Shown piece after piece: positions 10,669 to 23,182 of a stretch of DNA of 64,000 nt; the stretch's first letter is position 1; every line of letters starts with the position of its first letter. This DNA comes from Amaurobius ferox (taxonomy: Eukaryota > Arthropoda > Arachnida > Araneae > Amaurobiidae): positions 33,248,484-33,312,483 of the forward strand of contig OX578155.1 in NCBI GenBank assembly GCA_951213105.1, in the 5' to 3' direction. Both the position numbers and the translations under genes were made by a program. The notes beneath the pieces are model-generated. The model saw only the letters and a list, made by a program, of their open reading frames with translations. It was not told the DNA's origin and ran no database searches.

Positions 10669-10929
10669 ATTCTTCTTCTTCGACCCAGATCGTCCGACTT
10701 ACCGGAAAGGTATAAGGTATCAGTTTGGACGACAGGGAAGTGCCACCCAATTTAGACCGGAACCCAGTGGGGAAGGCATCCACAGGGACCGTACTCTACT
10801 TCCCCTTTTACGGACCCACATGTTTAACGTGATCGCATTCCGCGTGAACACGGAGGCAGCAGAGGGAATCAAACCCGGGCCAACCGAGTGCAATTCCCGC
10901 TCGCTAACCGCTGAGCTATCGCGCCCTAC
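10669..10929 (-). mobile_element. tRNA-headed SINE sharing its body with the 5S SINE
   Basis: On the - strand the element starts near 10929 with a tRNA-like head. The A-box region is gatagctcagcggttagcg and the B-box region is gggtttgattccc. The body (about 10681-10858) matches 7520-7716 closely, including cacgttaaacatgtgggtcc and ggtctaaattgggtggcac. The tail is (GAA)n against (CAA)n in the 5S copy. Immediately to the left on the + strand (10638-10668), cagcccagtggttggcgtgc looks like the A-box of another truncated SINE head, so this copy may have inserted into one. The target duplication is not clear. Confidence 0.85.
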
Positions 10930-11455
10930 CCCCCGGGGGTGAAGTAGCTTGTCTCCGAGAGGGCTAATGACGTCATAAGCAAAAAAAACTTCCTTTTATA
11001 AAGATAATTGAGTTGGAAATACACGCAATGTATGTATATTGTATATAATAATGTTGAACTTACAAAAGCAAAATAAATGAAATGAATAATTATCAGGAGA
11101 AAAAAACATTTTTCTGTCCTCAGTTATAATTCGTTTCATTATAGCATTTCAGTCGTCTTATTGAGCCAGATAATTTGATTGAATGAAATTTAAATTAAAT
11201 ATTTTGGAAAATGTATGGCTCATTAGATTTAAAATATTCAGAGCCCCTAATAATTTTTCCAATCGGCGCTTATGGTAAGAGCCCCTAGTACTGTTCGGCA
11301 TTTGTTAATTAAGTCCCAAATTTTGTTAAGTCCCAAATTTGTTAATCTCCCGAAATTGTTAATCGGGACCCATTCTTATTTGCATTTTATATTCTTTGTA
11401 ATTGAAAGGAAATATATTACAAAATATACAATTGATGTCGCATCTTATACAACAG
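10930..11455. other. Intron, nothing recognised
   Basis: AT-rich intronic sequence with two short repeats of taagtcccaaattttgtta near 11306-11345. It ends at the cubilin acceptor (acaacag, to 11455). Confidence 0.4.
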
Positions 11456-11559
11456 GGTCCACATTGCGACAATGACGTCAATGAGTGTGCTCTGTATTCT
11501 GGAACTGCCTTTGGATGTCAAAACGGAGCGACGTGCACAAATCTTCAGGGAAGTTACAG
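11456..11559 (+). CDS. Cubn: Cubilin homologue, end of EGF 1 and first half of calcium-binding EGF 2
   Basis: A 104-nt exon, acceptor aacag and donor gtaatc, entering in phase 0 and leaving after two bases of a codon. It encodes [34 protein letters not shown] and an Arg split by the intron. DVNEC is the calcium-binding EGF signature, and the [14 protein letters not shown] spacing with a long first loop is characteristic of the second EGF of cubilin. The preceding GPHC completes EGF 1. Confidence 0.9.
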
Positions 11560-13821
11560 GTAATCTCTTTCGAAATTTAAAATTCGTTCGAATTCACTTG
11601 AATAGCCAATTGTTAAGAAGGAATTTCATATACGACATATTAAATTGTATAGGAACTTAGATTCCGTACAATCAATTTATATGTGTAATTACCTTTTAAT
11701 TTATCCTCTATGGTTATAATTAGATGTCTGTTCATTTGTCTTCTATAGAAATCGAGAGTAGGATACCTAGATAGGAAATTAGTAAGGCTGGGAAGGAAAT
11801 ACATCTTTTAAATAAAATACAAAAATACAAAGTACTTTGAAATCAATTGTTGGGATAAAATAAAATACAAAATTAAAGAAAATGCAAAATTCTTATCTCT
11901 TCCAGAAAGAAATACAAAATAGACTATGAAGTATAAAAATACAGTACAAAATAGAGTGTAAATTTGGAAGTGAACAGGGCATATTTCTTTTGTCAAATTA
12001 AATTTTACCAAAAGTTATTCACGTTGTATGTATTTAATAAATAGAATTCTATATAAATAATTATACATTATAATAGTGAATCATAATATTTTAATACCAA
12101 CATTTGCATCTGCAACATAAAAATACATTTTCAGAAAGCATAGTAATTTTTATTGGTACAAATTATTAACACATTACATGTTTAAAATGCAGTAGATAGT
12201 ACATTTTTAAGTTTTGTTTATCATTTTACTATCTACATGTTAAATATTTGTTGCCTATAGTTAAATTGTTAGTAGGAATTTCAGCCATTAAAATGGTGGC
12301 ATGTTCCTCCTGTACACAAAATTCCGCAGCATTTTCACGAAAATGGCCGTGGGATTGTCTGAAGAACTACAAAAACTTATTTCAGAATGCCATATATTAG
12401 TTACTGCACAAGGTAGATAAGAAAAGCGAGGAACCTGAGCAATAACATCAACGGTGACCCTTATAGGTTGGTCTCTTACGATTTAAAATTATCTAGAACA
12501 CATTTTTGTTCTTGTAGCACATTTAAAATAGCTTAAATGTAGCACTATGGATATAAAATGTTGAAAGCAATTCTCAGCTTACTGGCCTCATTACACTCTG
12601 TAAATACTATAAGTATTTGAAATTCATCCTTTGGCGTAAATGAAACTTAATTTCAAATGAGAATTTTATGGTGAAAAATGTTTCTCGCATTGCGTTCATG
12701 AATCAAAAAAAATCATATATGTGTCAGCAAATAAAGGATACATCCTTCTTAAAAACATTTGAACAATTCCTATATTTAGCTGAATGTGCACCTCCACAAT
12801 ATGTACATGTATTCAAGTCTTCATTGTTTTTAGTGCAGTTGCTAATCAAACGAGGTCTTGCACATATCATTTATTTTGGATGCATGAAACAAGCTTCTGA
12901 ACTGTGATACAATTTCTGAAATATGAAACATTGTGTCAAACTTCTGCGGCCATTATATCCCTCAAAATTTACCTTGATTCCAAGTATTTGTTTGATGATA
13001 TATATTTTCTCAGATTTTCAGTAGAAAACGACGTGAGTACATTTTTGGTTTAAGGGCAATTGGGTGACGCTTAAGAAGTCGAGACCAATATATTCTACCT
13101 CCGATTACATGATAATGGGTTAGTAAGAGCAGGGAGACCACAAATAATCAACTTAAGTACTTTATTTTTATTTAGACGTAATACTCAATTTGCTTATTAT
13201 CTTTAAGGAGGCGCGACTGGCAAAATTTTAGGTTTAAATTAAATTATGGCGTTTGATATATGAACTATAATGCTTGCAGGGTGCACGCAGCTTTCTGTTA
13301 GATTTATTATGTGCAAAGGATAATAAAAGTCGTGTTAGCAATTATTTGTACACCGGATTCATACTTATCGTATGTCCTTGAATCGAAAAAATCGAACAGA
13401 GAGCAAGCAACTCTAGTTGCACCAGAATAGTTTTTACTATTTAATAATTTCAAGGGATCTCTGCTGGTTCATTTCTAATCTGTGGGATTATCTACGAGAA
13501 ATATGAATAGTAAAAGTATTAGTGTGAGCAGTGCAAAATATTGTAATGCATGAATGTACGTATTGTAATGTACGAATATGGTGTAAAGCGAGTTCGAAAC
13601 CCACCAAAAGTATAGCTGTTTGTGTTAGTCTGGAAATTATGTCGGGAGTAAGATTCGCCAGTGGACAAATACTGGTACATCATTTTCAAAAGAGGGCACA
13701 CCAATTGCATTTGTATGTAATATGCATGTATTTGCAATTCTGACAGATGAATTATTAGAGAAGAAGTCGCCTGATGATTGCAGCCATAAACCTCACCACT
13801 ATTTATTTCGTGTTTTATTAG
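11560..13821. other. Intron of 2.3 kb, no gene recognised
   Basis: AT-rich sequence without recognisable proteins, RNA genes or clear transposon ends. Around 11806-12010 there is a run of repeated aaatacaaa words. Small open frames at 12668-12907 and 13519-13884 have no domain signal. The segment ends at a tttattag acceptor. Confidence 0.4.
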
Positions 13822-13951
13822 GTGTGATTGTCCTACGAACTGGTTCGGAATCCACTGCACAGAGCAGCACGATGACTGCAGCACCGCATCCCACCAAGAA
13901 CTCTGCGGCCACGGGACTTGCGTAGACGAAAAGCGTGTCCAGCCTGGACAG
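13822..13951 (+). CDS. Cubn: Cubilin homologue, end of EGF 2 and first half of EGF 3
   Basis: A 130-nt exon entering with the last base of the split Arg and leaving in phase 0 before gtaagt. It encodes CDCPTNWFGIHC, which completes EGF 2, then TEQHDDCSTASHQELCGHG and TCVDEKRVQPGQ. The DDC start, CGHGTC, and the long VDEKRVQPGQ loop that runs into the next exon's PKYRCICEPGW match the unusual third EGF module of cubilin, where the loop between cysteines is extended. The next coding exon is about 45 kb away, at 58856. Confidence 0.9.
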
Positions 13952-14483
13952 GTAAGTGGTTCCGATTATTTCTTTTAACACGTGGAGGACTCTTAGCTAG
14001 AATGTTAGCAAAAATAGCTAGATTGCTCTGGGAAATAGCTGTTAATGTGAGATGATATATATGCCACCCTTTCATTATAGGGTTAACATGCGTGGTCAGC
14101 ATGAGAAATGGTATGGCATCATTTCAGATATAACTAGCAAAGCAGTTTATAAATAGTTTTTAATCCCGTTATGCGACGTGTGTATAAAATCTGAATTATA
14201 TCCTCTATAAAATATTTATTTACTTATTTATTTATTTATTCAATTTATGTGGTAACAGCAGATGAAATCCAGTTACAGTATCCACATCATGGAGTTAGAA
14301 AGAATATAAAATTCCTATGGATGAAACATTTGAAAATGCCACAATGCTTCAAGAATTATAACTAGGTGTCGCTTGTGTTAGTAAAGTAGCTGCTATTGTT
14401 AGTTGACACGAAAAAAAGGCGTAGCATTTAGTATATGTATTTTGGATTATTTTTAAATGAAATGTTTCCTAATTATGAGTATA

Positions 14484-14861
14484 ATTAACCAGTATTTTTT
14501 CATAGTTGTAGGATAGAGTACAAAATACGTGGAAATAAAAATAAATTGAAAGGTAAAATAATTTTGAATATGTAGGAATATCCATGTAGGAATATTGTAT
14601 CAGTTCTACTCTACATTGCGCTAATAAATTATTTTTACAATATTGACAGTTTAAATAAATATTTTAGGCCTTTTGACATAGAAATGCATGCAGTGCAGGC
14701 AGGACTACTTAACTCATCCCAGCGCCACCTGAATGATTGTCTAAAATGATATTGGCGCTTTTTATAATATGAAATTTTACTCAAGGCAGCGGAGGGAATC
14801 GAACCCGCGCCTAACGAGTGCAACTGCCACACGTTAATCACTGGGCTACAGCACCCTGCAT
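14484..14861 (-). mobile_element. tRNA-like SINE head joined to a dispersed repeat
   Basis: At 14782-14861 the - strand shows a tRNA-derived head: A box tagcccagtgattaacgtg, B box gggttcgattccc, and a preceding gcagggtgc. It is followed by about 290 bp (14772 down to 14484) that match 3930-4204 in the opposite orientation. Either the repeat is the SINE body, or a head fragment landed next to it. The B box is a perfect match to consensus, but the rest does not fold as a complete tRNA with CCA-end pairing, so this is not a tRNA gene. Confidence 0.7.
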
Positions 14862-16137
14862 GTAGTAGTGTGTCTCTCACGTAATATGCCGTAATAAAAA
14901 AGACTACAAGCCTTAACCATATATTCTAAATCAGCTATACAGCTTATCGCGCTTATTAGTATATTAGATAGTGACACAAAGTTCATGTTCGCAGAGCCAG
15001 AAAATTGCAATGTTATTGTTTTAAGCAGATCACATATTTAAATGAAATATTTATCAAATTATACAATACATACAAGGGGTGGAAGATCTTAACATTTCAA
15101 TGTTTTAGAATAGTCAGGGATGCGTTTTTTTTCCGTTTTAAATTATCATATTTTAATGAAATTTAGCAAAAATTGCACAATACTTAGTGTATGACTATCA
15201 AATAAGAGTTAGGTTTTTATTGTTACAATAACGTTTAAGATCATTAAATGACTATATTTTTTTAAAACTGTCTTAAACAAGAATAGAATATAACTTACTG
15301 TTTTTAAAGATATGCGATTGTTAACATTGAATTTAAATGAAAGAGTGACCCTCTAAGACAACTACACTACATTGCAATAACATTAAAAACATGAAAGATA
15401 TGCAATTAACACCTTAAAGAAAACATGTTATGAATTTTGATATCTTAATACGAGACATTATTGACATGCCCATAGAAATATCACGATTTGGCGGCTGTAG
15501 GTGCATCATAAGACCAACATTTCTTAATGAATGCCCACATTTGAATGTACATATTTAACAACACACAGAAAATGACAGAACTAAACTGAGATCTACAATA
15601 AAATTTTACACTTATTACAGAATAAATCTCAACTTCGTAGATTTTTAAGAAACTAGAGTCGATTTTTCACCGATTCTTAGAGATTGAAGCACAACATTGT
15701 TTATAAATCTTCATACTTTAGAGAATGGAACATAACTTAGCATTTATTTTGAATGAATAAGGATATTTCAGAATTTAAAATTGATTATAAATTTTATGAT
15801 TTAAATTCTGTAAAATGTAAATATATTTCGTTATGAAACTCACACTTTAGACATTTGATATGATTCGAATAAATTTATTTTTAATTTTTTTATATTTTAT
15901 TTTAAAAAACGAGATTAGTATACCTGTTACACTTGACTGCAAAGATACATAACCCATAACCATATAACATTTTTAAATGGAACATGCTAAAAAAAAATTA
16001 GTTAATGAGCGTAAATAAGGAGTTCAATTTGAAAAATGAAAAAACATTTAATGAATCTATTATTCATAAAATACACATTAATCATTATCTGTTGTACATT
16101 TAAGCAAATAATTTAAAATAATTTCCTTATCGCACAT
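14862..16137. other. Intronic AT-rich sequence, nothing recognised
   Basis: No supported gene, RNA or repeat boundary in about 1.3 kb. Stop codons are dense in all frames. Confidence 0.4.
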
Positions 16138-17331
16138 TCATAGTCCTCTGATTGTGAATGACTTGAAAAAAATTCTATCATACCAGTAAAAGACTTCTTC
16201 ACCACGCAACAAAATTTTCTTTGCTATGTTATTAATGTCAAGATTTAGAATTACTTGTTCAGCCACTCTGTCATACATTTGTAATGGAGTGCTGTAAAGA
16301 CATTCATGGTAACTTAGATCTTCAATTTGAGCAACATAGGCAATATATTTGAAAAGTTGTCTTACATGACCCATGATACCCATCTTGCTGCTCCATGTCT
16401 TCGGACGAGCCGGTTGGCCTGGGCTTTCGACATGACCCATGATGTTGTCATGAATACAAGAGATTAATTCTTAGAATGCGAAATTTTTGTCACAAATAAG
16501 TGATGATAGAAAGGTTATAGTGTTCTTCATTTTTAATATTTGAGCAGGAAGCCACTCTATAAATATACTTTCTCGAAGTTTTATACTAATGTTGTTAACA
16601 CAATTCTGTAAACATGCTATCCGATTTTTATCTAAGGTAATATGACACTGTATTAGACAAAATTTTGAATCATGTAATTGAATTATTTTCTGCAAATGCA
16701 GTTTTCCGTTGTCATTGAAACAGAACAACTCATTGCGACTGATGAAAGATGTATCTGCATATAGAATATTGAATGACTAAAATGTTTAAGAAAATTCACT
16801 CCATGTAGCAGGTGACAGTGTAACACCTTCACTCGTAGGCTGTAATTCATTTCTCTTGTTAGAGAGATATTTCCATATATACACTTTTAACTTCCCATGG
16901 CGAAGTTTCAAATATACATACACATCAGAACCTAAATGCCAACGACGGAGAGCATCTTGCATAAAATCTGAAGAAGCAGATTCAGTCGAAACTGATTCTG
17001 TAGTGGAGGATAACACTCCGCTATGTGTTAGAGCACAAGAAAGCAGATCTTGAGTTGAGTTTTCAATCTCGGTGATAACTTGTGAATTGACAACAGTAGA
17101 TGTTTCTGGTGGGGTTATGGAAGACATAAGGTAGGTCTCTAACCAATCCACAGCAATCTTTTGTGAGGGTGAATTGATCACATCTGAGACAATGCCCACA
17201 TATTTTGCTTTTTCTAGGGCAGGAACAGACAACTCCATAGTATTTCCACTAAAAATTATTACTTCGAGTGATGGCATACTTTGAATTTTAGACATTATTT
17301 TTAGATAGTAACATCCAACTACCACATTCAA
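16138..17331 (-). pseudogene. Degenerate gene with a PC4-like C-terminal domain
   Basis: A 181-codon frame (16786-17331) has a Ser/Thr-rich middle. It ends VYVYLKLRHGKLKVYIWK, a short loop, ELQPTSEGVTLSPATWSEF. The beta-rich stretch with K..G..L and the final GVTL.P..W are the pattern of the PC4 (transcriptional coactivator p15) single-strand-DNA-binding fold. The frame then breaks. Two further - strand frames follow (16471-16728, NELFCFNDNGKLHLQKII; 16138-16440, VRQLFKYIAYVAQIEDLSYHECLY) that may be the rest of the same gene. I do not recognise those parts. It could be an unannotated mobile-element gene or a host-gene fragment. A possible start is the second Met (MSKIQSMPS). Confidence 0.4.
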
Positions 17332-17418
17332 AGTATAAGATTTATTTTTGAAACACTATAAATTTGTCACAGTTATGAACGGACCGAACCTACCCACGCA
17401 ACGCTCAAGGTTCAATTT

Positions 17419-17567
17419 TCGCACCTTGTCCTAGCCTCTCCGTGCTCTGCTTTTCCGGCCCTTCCTCGTTGCTTTTTGCTATTAAATACACACTATTATA
17501 TTGCCCTCGGTTTGACACTGTATTTACTGATTTGCACTCCTGCTCTTTCGTATTTGTTATTTTAATA
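17419..17567. repeat. 150 bp dispersed repeat (copy 1; copy 2 at 25009-25155)
   Basis: About 150 bp (cttgtcct...ctccgtgctct...ttttccggcccttcctcgtt...gtatttgttattttaat) occur in the same orientation at 25009-25155. In both places the repeat runs directly into an (AT)n tract, so the microsatellite appears to be part of, or born from, the repeat end. Confidence 0.8.
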
Positions 17568-17701
17568 TATATGTATATATATATATAAATGTATATACAT
17601 ATTGCATATATATATATGTATATGTATGTATATATATATATGTATATATATATGATATATATATATATATGTATATATATATGTATATGTATATGTATAT
17701 A

Positions 17702-17761
<60 letters not shown>

Positions 17762-17790
17762 TGTATAAATATATATGTATATATATAATA
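17568..17790. repeat. (AT)n/(GTATAT)n microsatellite
   Basis: About 220 bp of alternating A/T with regularly spaced G (gtatatat). It yields a long artificial frame of Tyr/Ile repeats, which is not a gene. Confidence 0.9.
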
Positions 17791-18499
17791 ATAATAGTTT
17801 GAAAGTGCTATGAAAGAAAAGTGAGAAGCTGTAACTCGAAAACCCTAACTTTCTAACAAGCCTACAAATTAAAGTATAAATCAGCAAATTTTCAATCAAT
17901 TGCAAAAAATACAAATTTCGAATCACCAGGTTAAAGAAATTCATCAAAAATCAATGGTATGGAATCGATAAAAGAAAAACAAATGAAATCCGAGCATTAA
18001 TGCTATACACGTGGACAAGGGCAAGGCCTAAATAATGGATTTGTACACTTGTTCAAAACTCTTCATCGGGTTCAAGTATTTTGTCGAAGCAAACACAAAA
18101 AATGTATGTTTCAGAAGAAATAAATAGATTATATCTATAAACTATTTCTACTTGGACAACATACATAAAGAAGAAACGATAAAAGGAAACAAGAATACCT
18201 GTAGAAAAACACTGCAAATGCATAAAGCTGTCGAACCCGGTAAACCAGAATGAAGAGACCAGTGTTGCCATTCGCAAACGAAAAATAAATGATCTGTTGT
18301 TGCCATTCGTAAGAAATATATAAGAGTAATGCGAAAAGGCAAGAAAAAGTGATAATATACAATCAGAGCTACTAAAAAGTGGGATTAATAATAGAAAGAC
18401 TAATGTTTAAGAGGATGTAAAAATAAAAGTATTATTAATAATAGAGAATGGAGATGTCAGGCTAATATAAAAAAACTGTCAATAGAATTCATGAAAATC

Positions 18500-18530
<31 letters not shown>

Positions 18531-18654
18531 AAATTCATGATTTTATGTATATATATATATATAATTCTATTTTTCATTTGATCTTTATACTCATTAATTA
18601 ATAGGGGTAGAATGAGAAGTATTTGACTATATTGCAAGGAATTAAAATTCTTAA

Positions 18655-18656
<2 letters not shown>
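17791..18656. other. Non-coding sequence with an (AT)n hairpin
   Basis: No gene is supported. At about 18489-18562 two (AT)n arms flank inverted copies of ataaaattcatgattttat, a strong hairpin. Overlapping - strand open frames at 18053-18362 show no domain. Confidence 0.5.
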
Positions 18657-18690
<34 letters not shown>

Positions 18691-19480
18691 GATATCGGTT
18701 CAGAAGTCTTTAATATTTTATCGTTTAATTTATTCAAAACTTTAATGTTACCTATCGTTAAATTTACAATAAAATAGTATGGAAAAAAAAACGCCAAATC
18801 AATAAATCTTTAAAAATAAAGACAACCAAAGTTGGCTATTAATAAAATCTCCATCCATGACGTGGATGAAAATTACATAACATGAGTGCTTTCAGATATT
18901 ATTATGTCCTTTTTTGGTGGTTAACATGAGCTTTAACATACAGGACAAACTTTGCATATTAATCATTTTTAAAACATCGATATATTCTAAAAAAAAAAAC
19001 AATTTAATTACCAAATACAGAAATGATGAAAGATTATGGGGAAAGACAAAATTATGGGGTAAACATGCATGTCATCAGAAGCAAAAGAATAAATGTACTG
19101 AATATCTACAGTATAAAAATTAAAGGTCTACTTTCATTACTTCTGATTTATTATTATATTGTAAGCCGCCATCGACAGATTACAAACTAGATAGTCTCAA
19201 GCTGTAAATACTAATGTCACATAGATAAAATTTTCACTATATAAAATACTCTAAGCATTTATTAATGGTAGATAAATATCCCATTATAAGATTGCATATG
19301 AAAATTCTGCAACTGAGGGTAGCTTTATATATGATTAAATTTCCGTCCACCATGTCCGTCGACGAAAACATATGTTTCGAATACGCTTTCTTTGACTTGT
19401 GTCTGCTCTCTGGGCAGGCGGGCTATGGTCGATATGAAAACCTATACTGCGCATGCTCGGAAGGAAAGGACTTTTGCAGG
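18657..19480 (+). repeat. Repeat family Y, founder-like copy
   Basis: An (AT)n tract (18657-18685) is followed by ttcagatatcggttcagaag. The same start occurs at 26457, 27161 and 27865. The copy continues through catacaggacaaa and tgtaagccgccat to tttccgtccaccatgtccgt near 19350. The last part also occurs at about 28500-28540 and 50038-50070. It carries no open frame of note. This copy has one version of the 145 bp segment that is multiplied at 26.7-27.8 kb. The 3' limit is uncertain. Confidence 0.75.
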
Positions 19481-20244
19481 TTGGAAAACATATTTGGCAC
19501 AAAATCGCTCATTTGGCGATGTATGTTTTGACTGCTACTTTACTGTAATGTTTTTCAGTGGGGCCATCAACGATATATAATTGAAATATTTTTTTCAGTC
19601 CCTGTTTAAATCAGTTTAAAAATATTGATTTTTTTTTCTTTAGTTTAATATGCATGATTGGTACACCACCGAATTAAACAATTATTTAGTTGTACTTGAT
19701 CCATTAAAATTCTAAACTCAGAAATTAATGTTAAAGAATGTAATGAGATTATACAAAATGTAAAATCCCAGAAAATATTCAAAACCGACATTTTGGGACT
19801 TTTACATCTATTCGAAGAATTATAATATTCCGTATTTTAAAATATTTAAATATTTTATGGTGTTTAATTATGCTCTAATATCAGCACATTTTCAGTATCC
19901 AAAACTACACATTATTTGTCTGGTTTTTAAGCATTATTATCAGTAGCAAGTATCCAACACAAATAACATTACATTGAAAATATATTTTGTATTTTAATTT
20001 GGTACAAGTGGGTAAATAAATGAGAAAACAATTTTCTATTTAAAAAAAATTATTTTCTATATAAGATGAAGCAGATGTGCTATTTCTTAGATAAAAGACC
20101 AAAAAGATATATACTATATATATATATATATATATTGATATAAATAAGTTTAGTAGTTCTATATGACACTATACTCTATGACCTCCTTAGTGTTGCTATA
20201 TTAATATTATATCTTCATTAAAAGCATATCCTTTTCAAATACTC
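19481..20244. other. Intronic AT-rich sequence, nothing recognised
   Basis: No supported gene or repeat apart from a short (AT)n run at about 20112-20136. Confidence 0.4.
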
Positions 20245-20475
20245 CTACCCTGGTGTGGCCATTATGATTATCACTTTTAGTGCACAATAAACGCTGCCAT
20301 TGATAAGCACTGACAAACACATAAACAACAAATGTTCGTTGCTTTCAGTTGAAAATCTGTTTTCCCCAGAATGAAATTTCCTTATATGAGCATACATGTT
20401 CTTCCGTTGAGTAAACATTCGCTCACAATAACTGCAAACGATATTATTAACATCTTTCTTATCGTGTTCTGACAT
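20245..20475 (-). pseudogene. Isolated C2H2 zinc-finger fragment
   Basis: The 76-codon frame contains one good C2H2 finger, VCSYCERMFTQRKNMYAHIR followed by KFH. The spacing is C-x2-C-x12-H-x4-H with the conserved aromatic F and M/L core positions. The finger is preceded by MSEHDKKDVNN. The rest of the frame has no domain, and no neighbouring exon was found. It could be an exon of an antisense gene or, more likely in this setting, a remnant of a mobile-element protein. Confidence 0.4.
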
Positions 20476-20809
20476 TATAATTTCGATACTTATCAGGAAA
20501 AGGAAACTGTATCAATTTAAAGATGTGATATGAAATATTAAAAGTAACGTGTGTGTGCACTATATTGGTATAGGCAATAGGCTTAAACAACAAAGTTCCG
20601 TTCCAATGCCCATTTACGGCGCTCCAATACCATAAAATATCGCCAAAGCGCTAAGTATTGGGGTTGCTGGAAAATATATGAGTCCGAAAGTTCCTTCCAT
20701 GGCCAGCCAGCGCTGCCACTTTTCTCTGTATCTACTATTATTTTAAGTGCTGCTTTTATTCCCGAAAATTGTAAACACTACAGTTTGAAATGACCGCTAG
20801 TGTGTGTTA

Positions 20810-21659
20810 TGGTGCTATTACACACGGCAATTTTTATTGCCGATCTTCGGCAATTCCGCCCGTCAATCACACTTTAGGCTCCTCCTCTTTAATAGGTCCC
20901 TTCTCTCTAATCTCGCCGATTTTATTTCAGAAAGCATTATTTGGTGTGTTTTTCGTATAATTTGAATCTTTTATATCCTAAAGGTGTCTGTAACTTGTTA
21001 AAAGTTCTATTATTATTTTTCTATCTAGAGACTTTAGAAATTCCTCCCGACAATGATACTTTAGGCCACGCCTTTCTAAAACGCCTCTCCTTTCTAATAC
21101 CTCAGAGTTCATTCCGAGAATCATTATTTAGTTGGTTTTTTTCGTATAATTTGGATCGTTTATATGCCACAGGTGTCTGTAATTTGGTAAAAGTTCTATT
21201 ACTATTTTTTCATCTCCAGACTTTAGCAATTTCGCCCGGCAATGATACTGTAAGCTCCTCCTTTCTAACAGGCCCTCCCTGTTTAGTGCAGCCGATTTCA
21301 GGAAGCATTCTTTAGTGTGTTTTTTCGTATAATTTGGATATTTTATATCCCAAGGTGTCTGTAATTTGGTAGAAGTTCTATTATTTTTTTCCATCTCCAG
21401 ATTCTAACATAATTCAGCTGCTTCGTGTTTGCATTACAGTCGCCATCGCCATCTTGAATGCAAATGAGAAGAGGAAAGGCGGAGCGTAGTACACGTCTAA
21501 TTTTATCGTGCTCTGATTGGGTAGCCGCTCAGAAATTGAGCAATTTTTATTGCCAAGTACGAACGAATTGCCGCAATTCGGCGGCAAGATTTCTTCCCAT
21601 TGAAATGTATGGTGTTGCTGAAAAATTGCTGGAAAGAATTGCTCCGTGTAATAACACCA
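20810..21659. mobile_element. Non-autonomous inverted-repeat element with TTA target duplication
   Basis: The left end, tggtgctattacacacggc, and the reverse of the right end, tggtgttattacacggagc, form inverted repeats of about 25 bp. TTA is duplicated at 20807-20809 and 21660-21662. A 3 bp TTA duplication fits PIF/Harbinger-type elements; the superfamily call is inference. Inside are three tandem units of about 190 bp (from about 20850, 21037 and 21231), each with the words ttcgtataattt, ggtgtctgtaa and gttctatta. No transposase is present, so it would depend on an autonomous relative. 52 bp upstream of its insertion site also occur at about 50096-50150. Confidence 0.75.
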
Positions 21660-22339
21660 TTAGTTAGTCGCAAAAACCAAGTGGTGATTTTTCCAATGGT
21701 GCATGTATTGTACTTTATATGTGTCCCTTAGGAGTTTCTACTTCCTATTTTCTTTTATTATTCCTAATATTATTTAATTTGTATTTCGATTTGTTAATGT
21801 TTTCGAGTAAAGTTTCGGTGACTTGTGCATTTATGGAACCACCAGGATATTGAAAAAGGGAAAAATATATTTGTTCACCCTGTATCATAAAAAACTGGAA
21901 ATGATTTGTGTGATTTGTGACTGTCACAAAATAGTTACCTAGCTTTGTTGAATGTGTACAAGCACTTTCTTAAAACAAAAACGAATATTCATGAAGTTAT
22001 AAACGTTTCTTTAAAAAAAAAATTACCTGTTTTTCTTTACAATATCCCTAGGTTTCAATAAAATTTCTCGAAATTTACAGAACATTTGTCAACGTCCAAG
22101 AAAATTATTATAATTCAATGGAAAATTAAAGTATTGAATATAAGATGAGATATAAGCATTTGAAGAAAGAAAAAGTTTTTACTGCGTAGGCGCGAAACAT
22201 ACGAATAGTTTTCTTTCATGATTTTGTGGTGAATACTGTAGGGCAACGTCTATATAAAATCCACTAGAATATCGCGAAAATTCACAAAGATATCGACGAT
22301 ATAGTGATCAGTTTTTCTCTGACTCTTTAAGAGTACCTG
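21660..22339. other. Non-coding sequence with a possible transposon end
   Basis: On the - strand near 21886 there is an acagggtgaacaaata motif that looks like a Tc1/mariner-superfamily terminus, but I found no partner end or transposase. Nothing else was recognised. Confidence 0.3.

Positions 22340-23182
<843 letters not shown>

Noticed and set aside
14782..14861. A tRNA gene on the - strand
   Set aside because: Good A and B boxes but no convincing full cloverleaf or terminator; it joins a dispersed repeat, so it is a SINE head.
17405..17947. 180-codon open frame of Tyr/Ile repeats
   Set aside because: It is a translation of the (AT)n/(GT) microsatellite; no codon bias or domain.
20941..21315. 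124-codon + strand frame
   Set aside because: Spans the 190 bp tandem units of the inverted-repeat element; no domain and a repeat-derived sequence.
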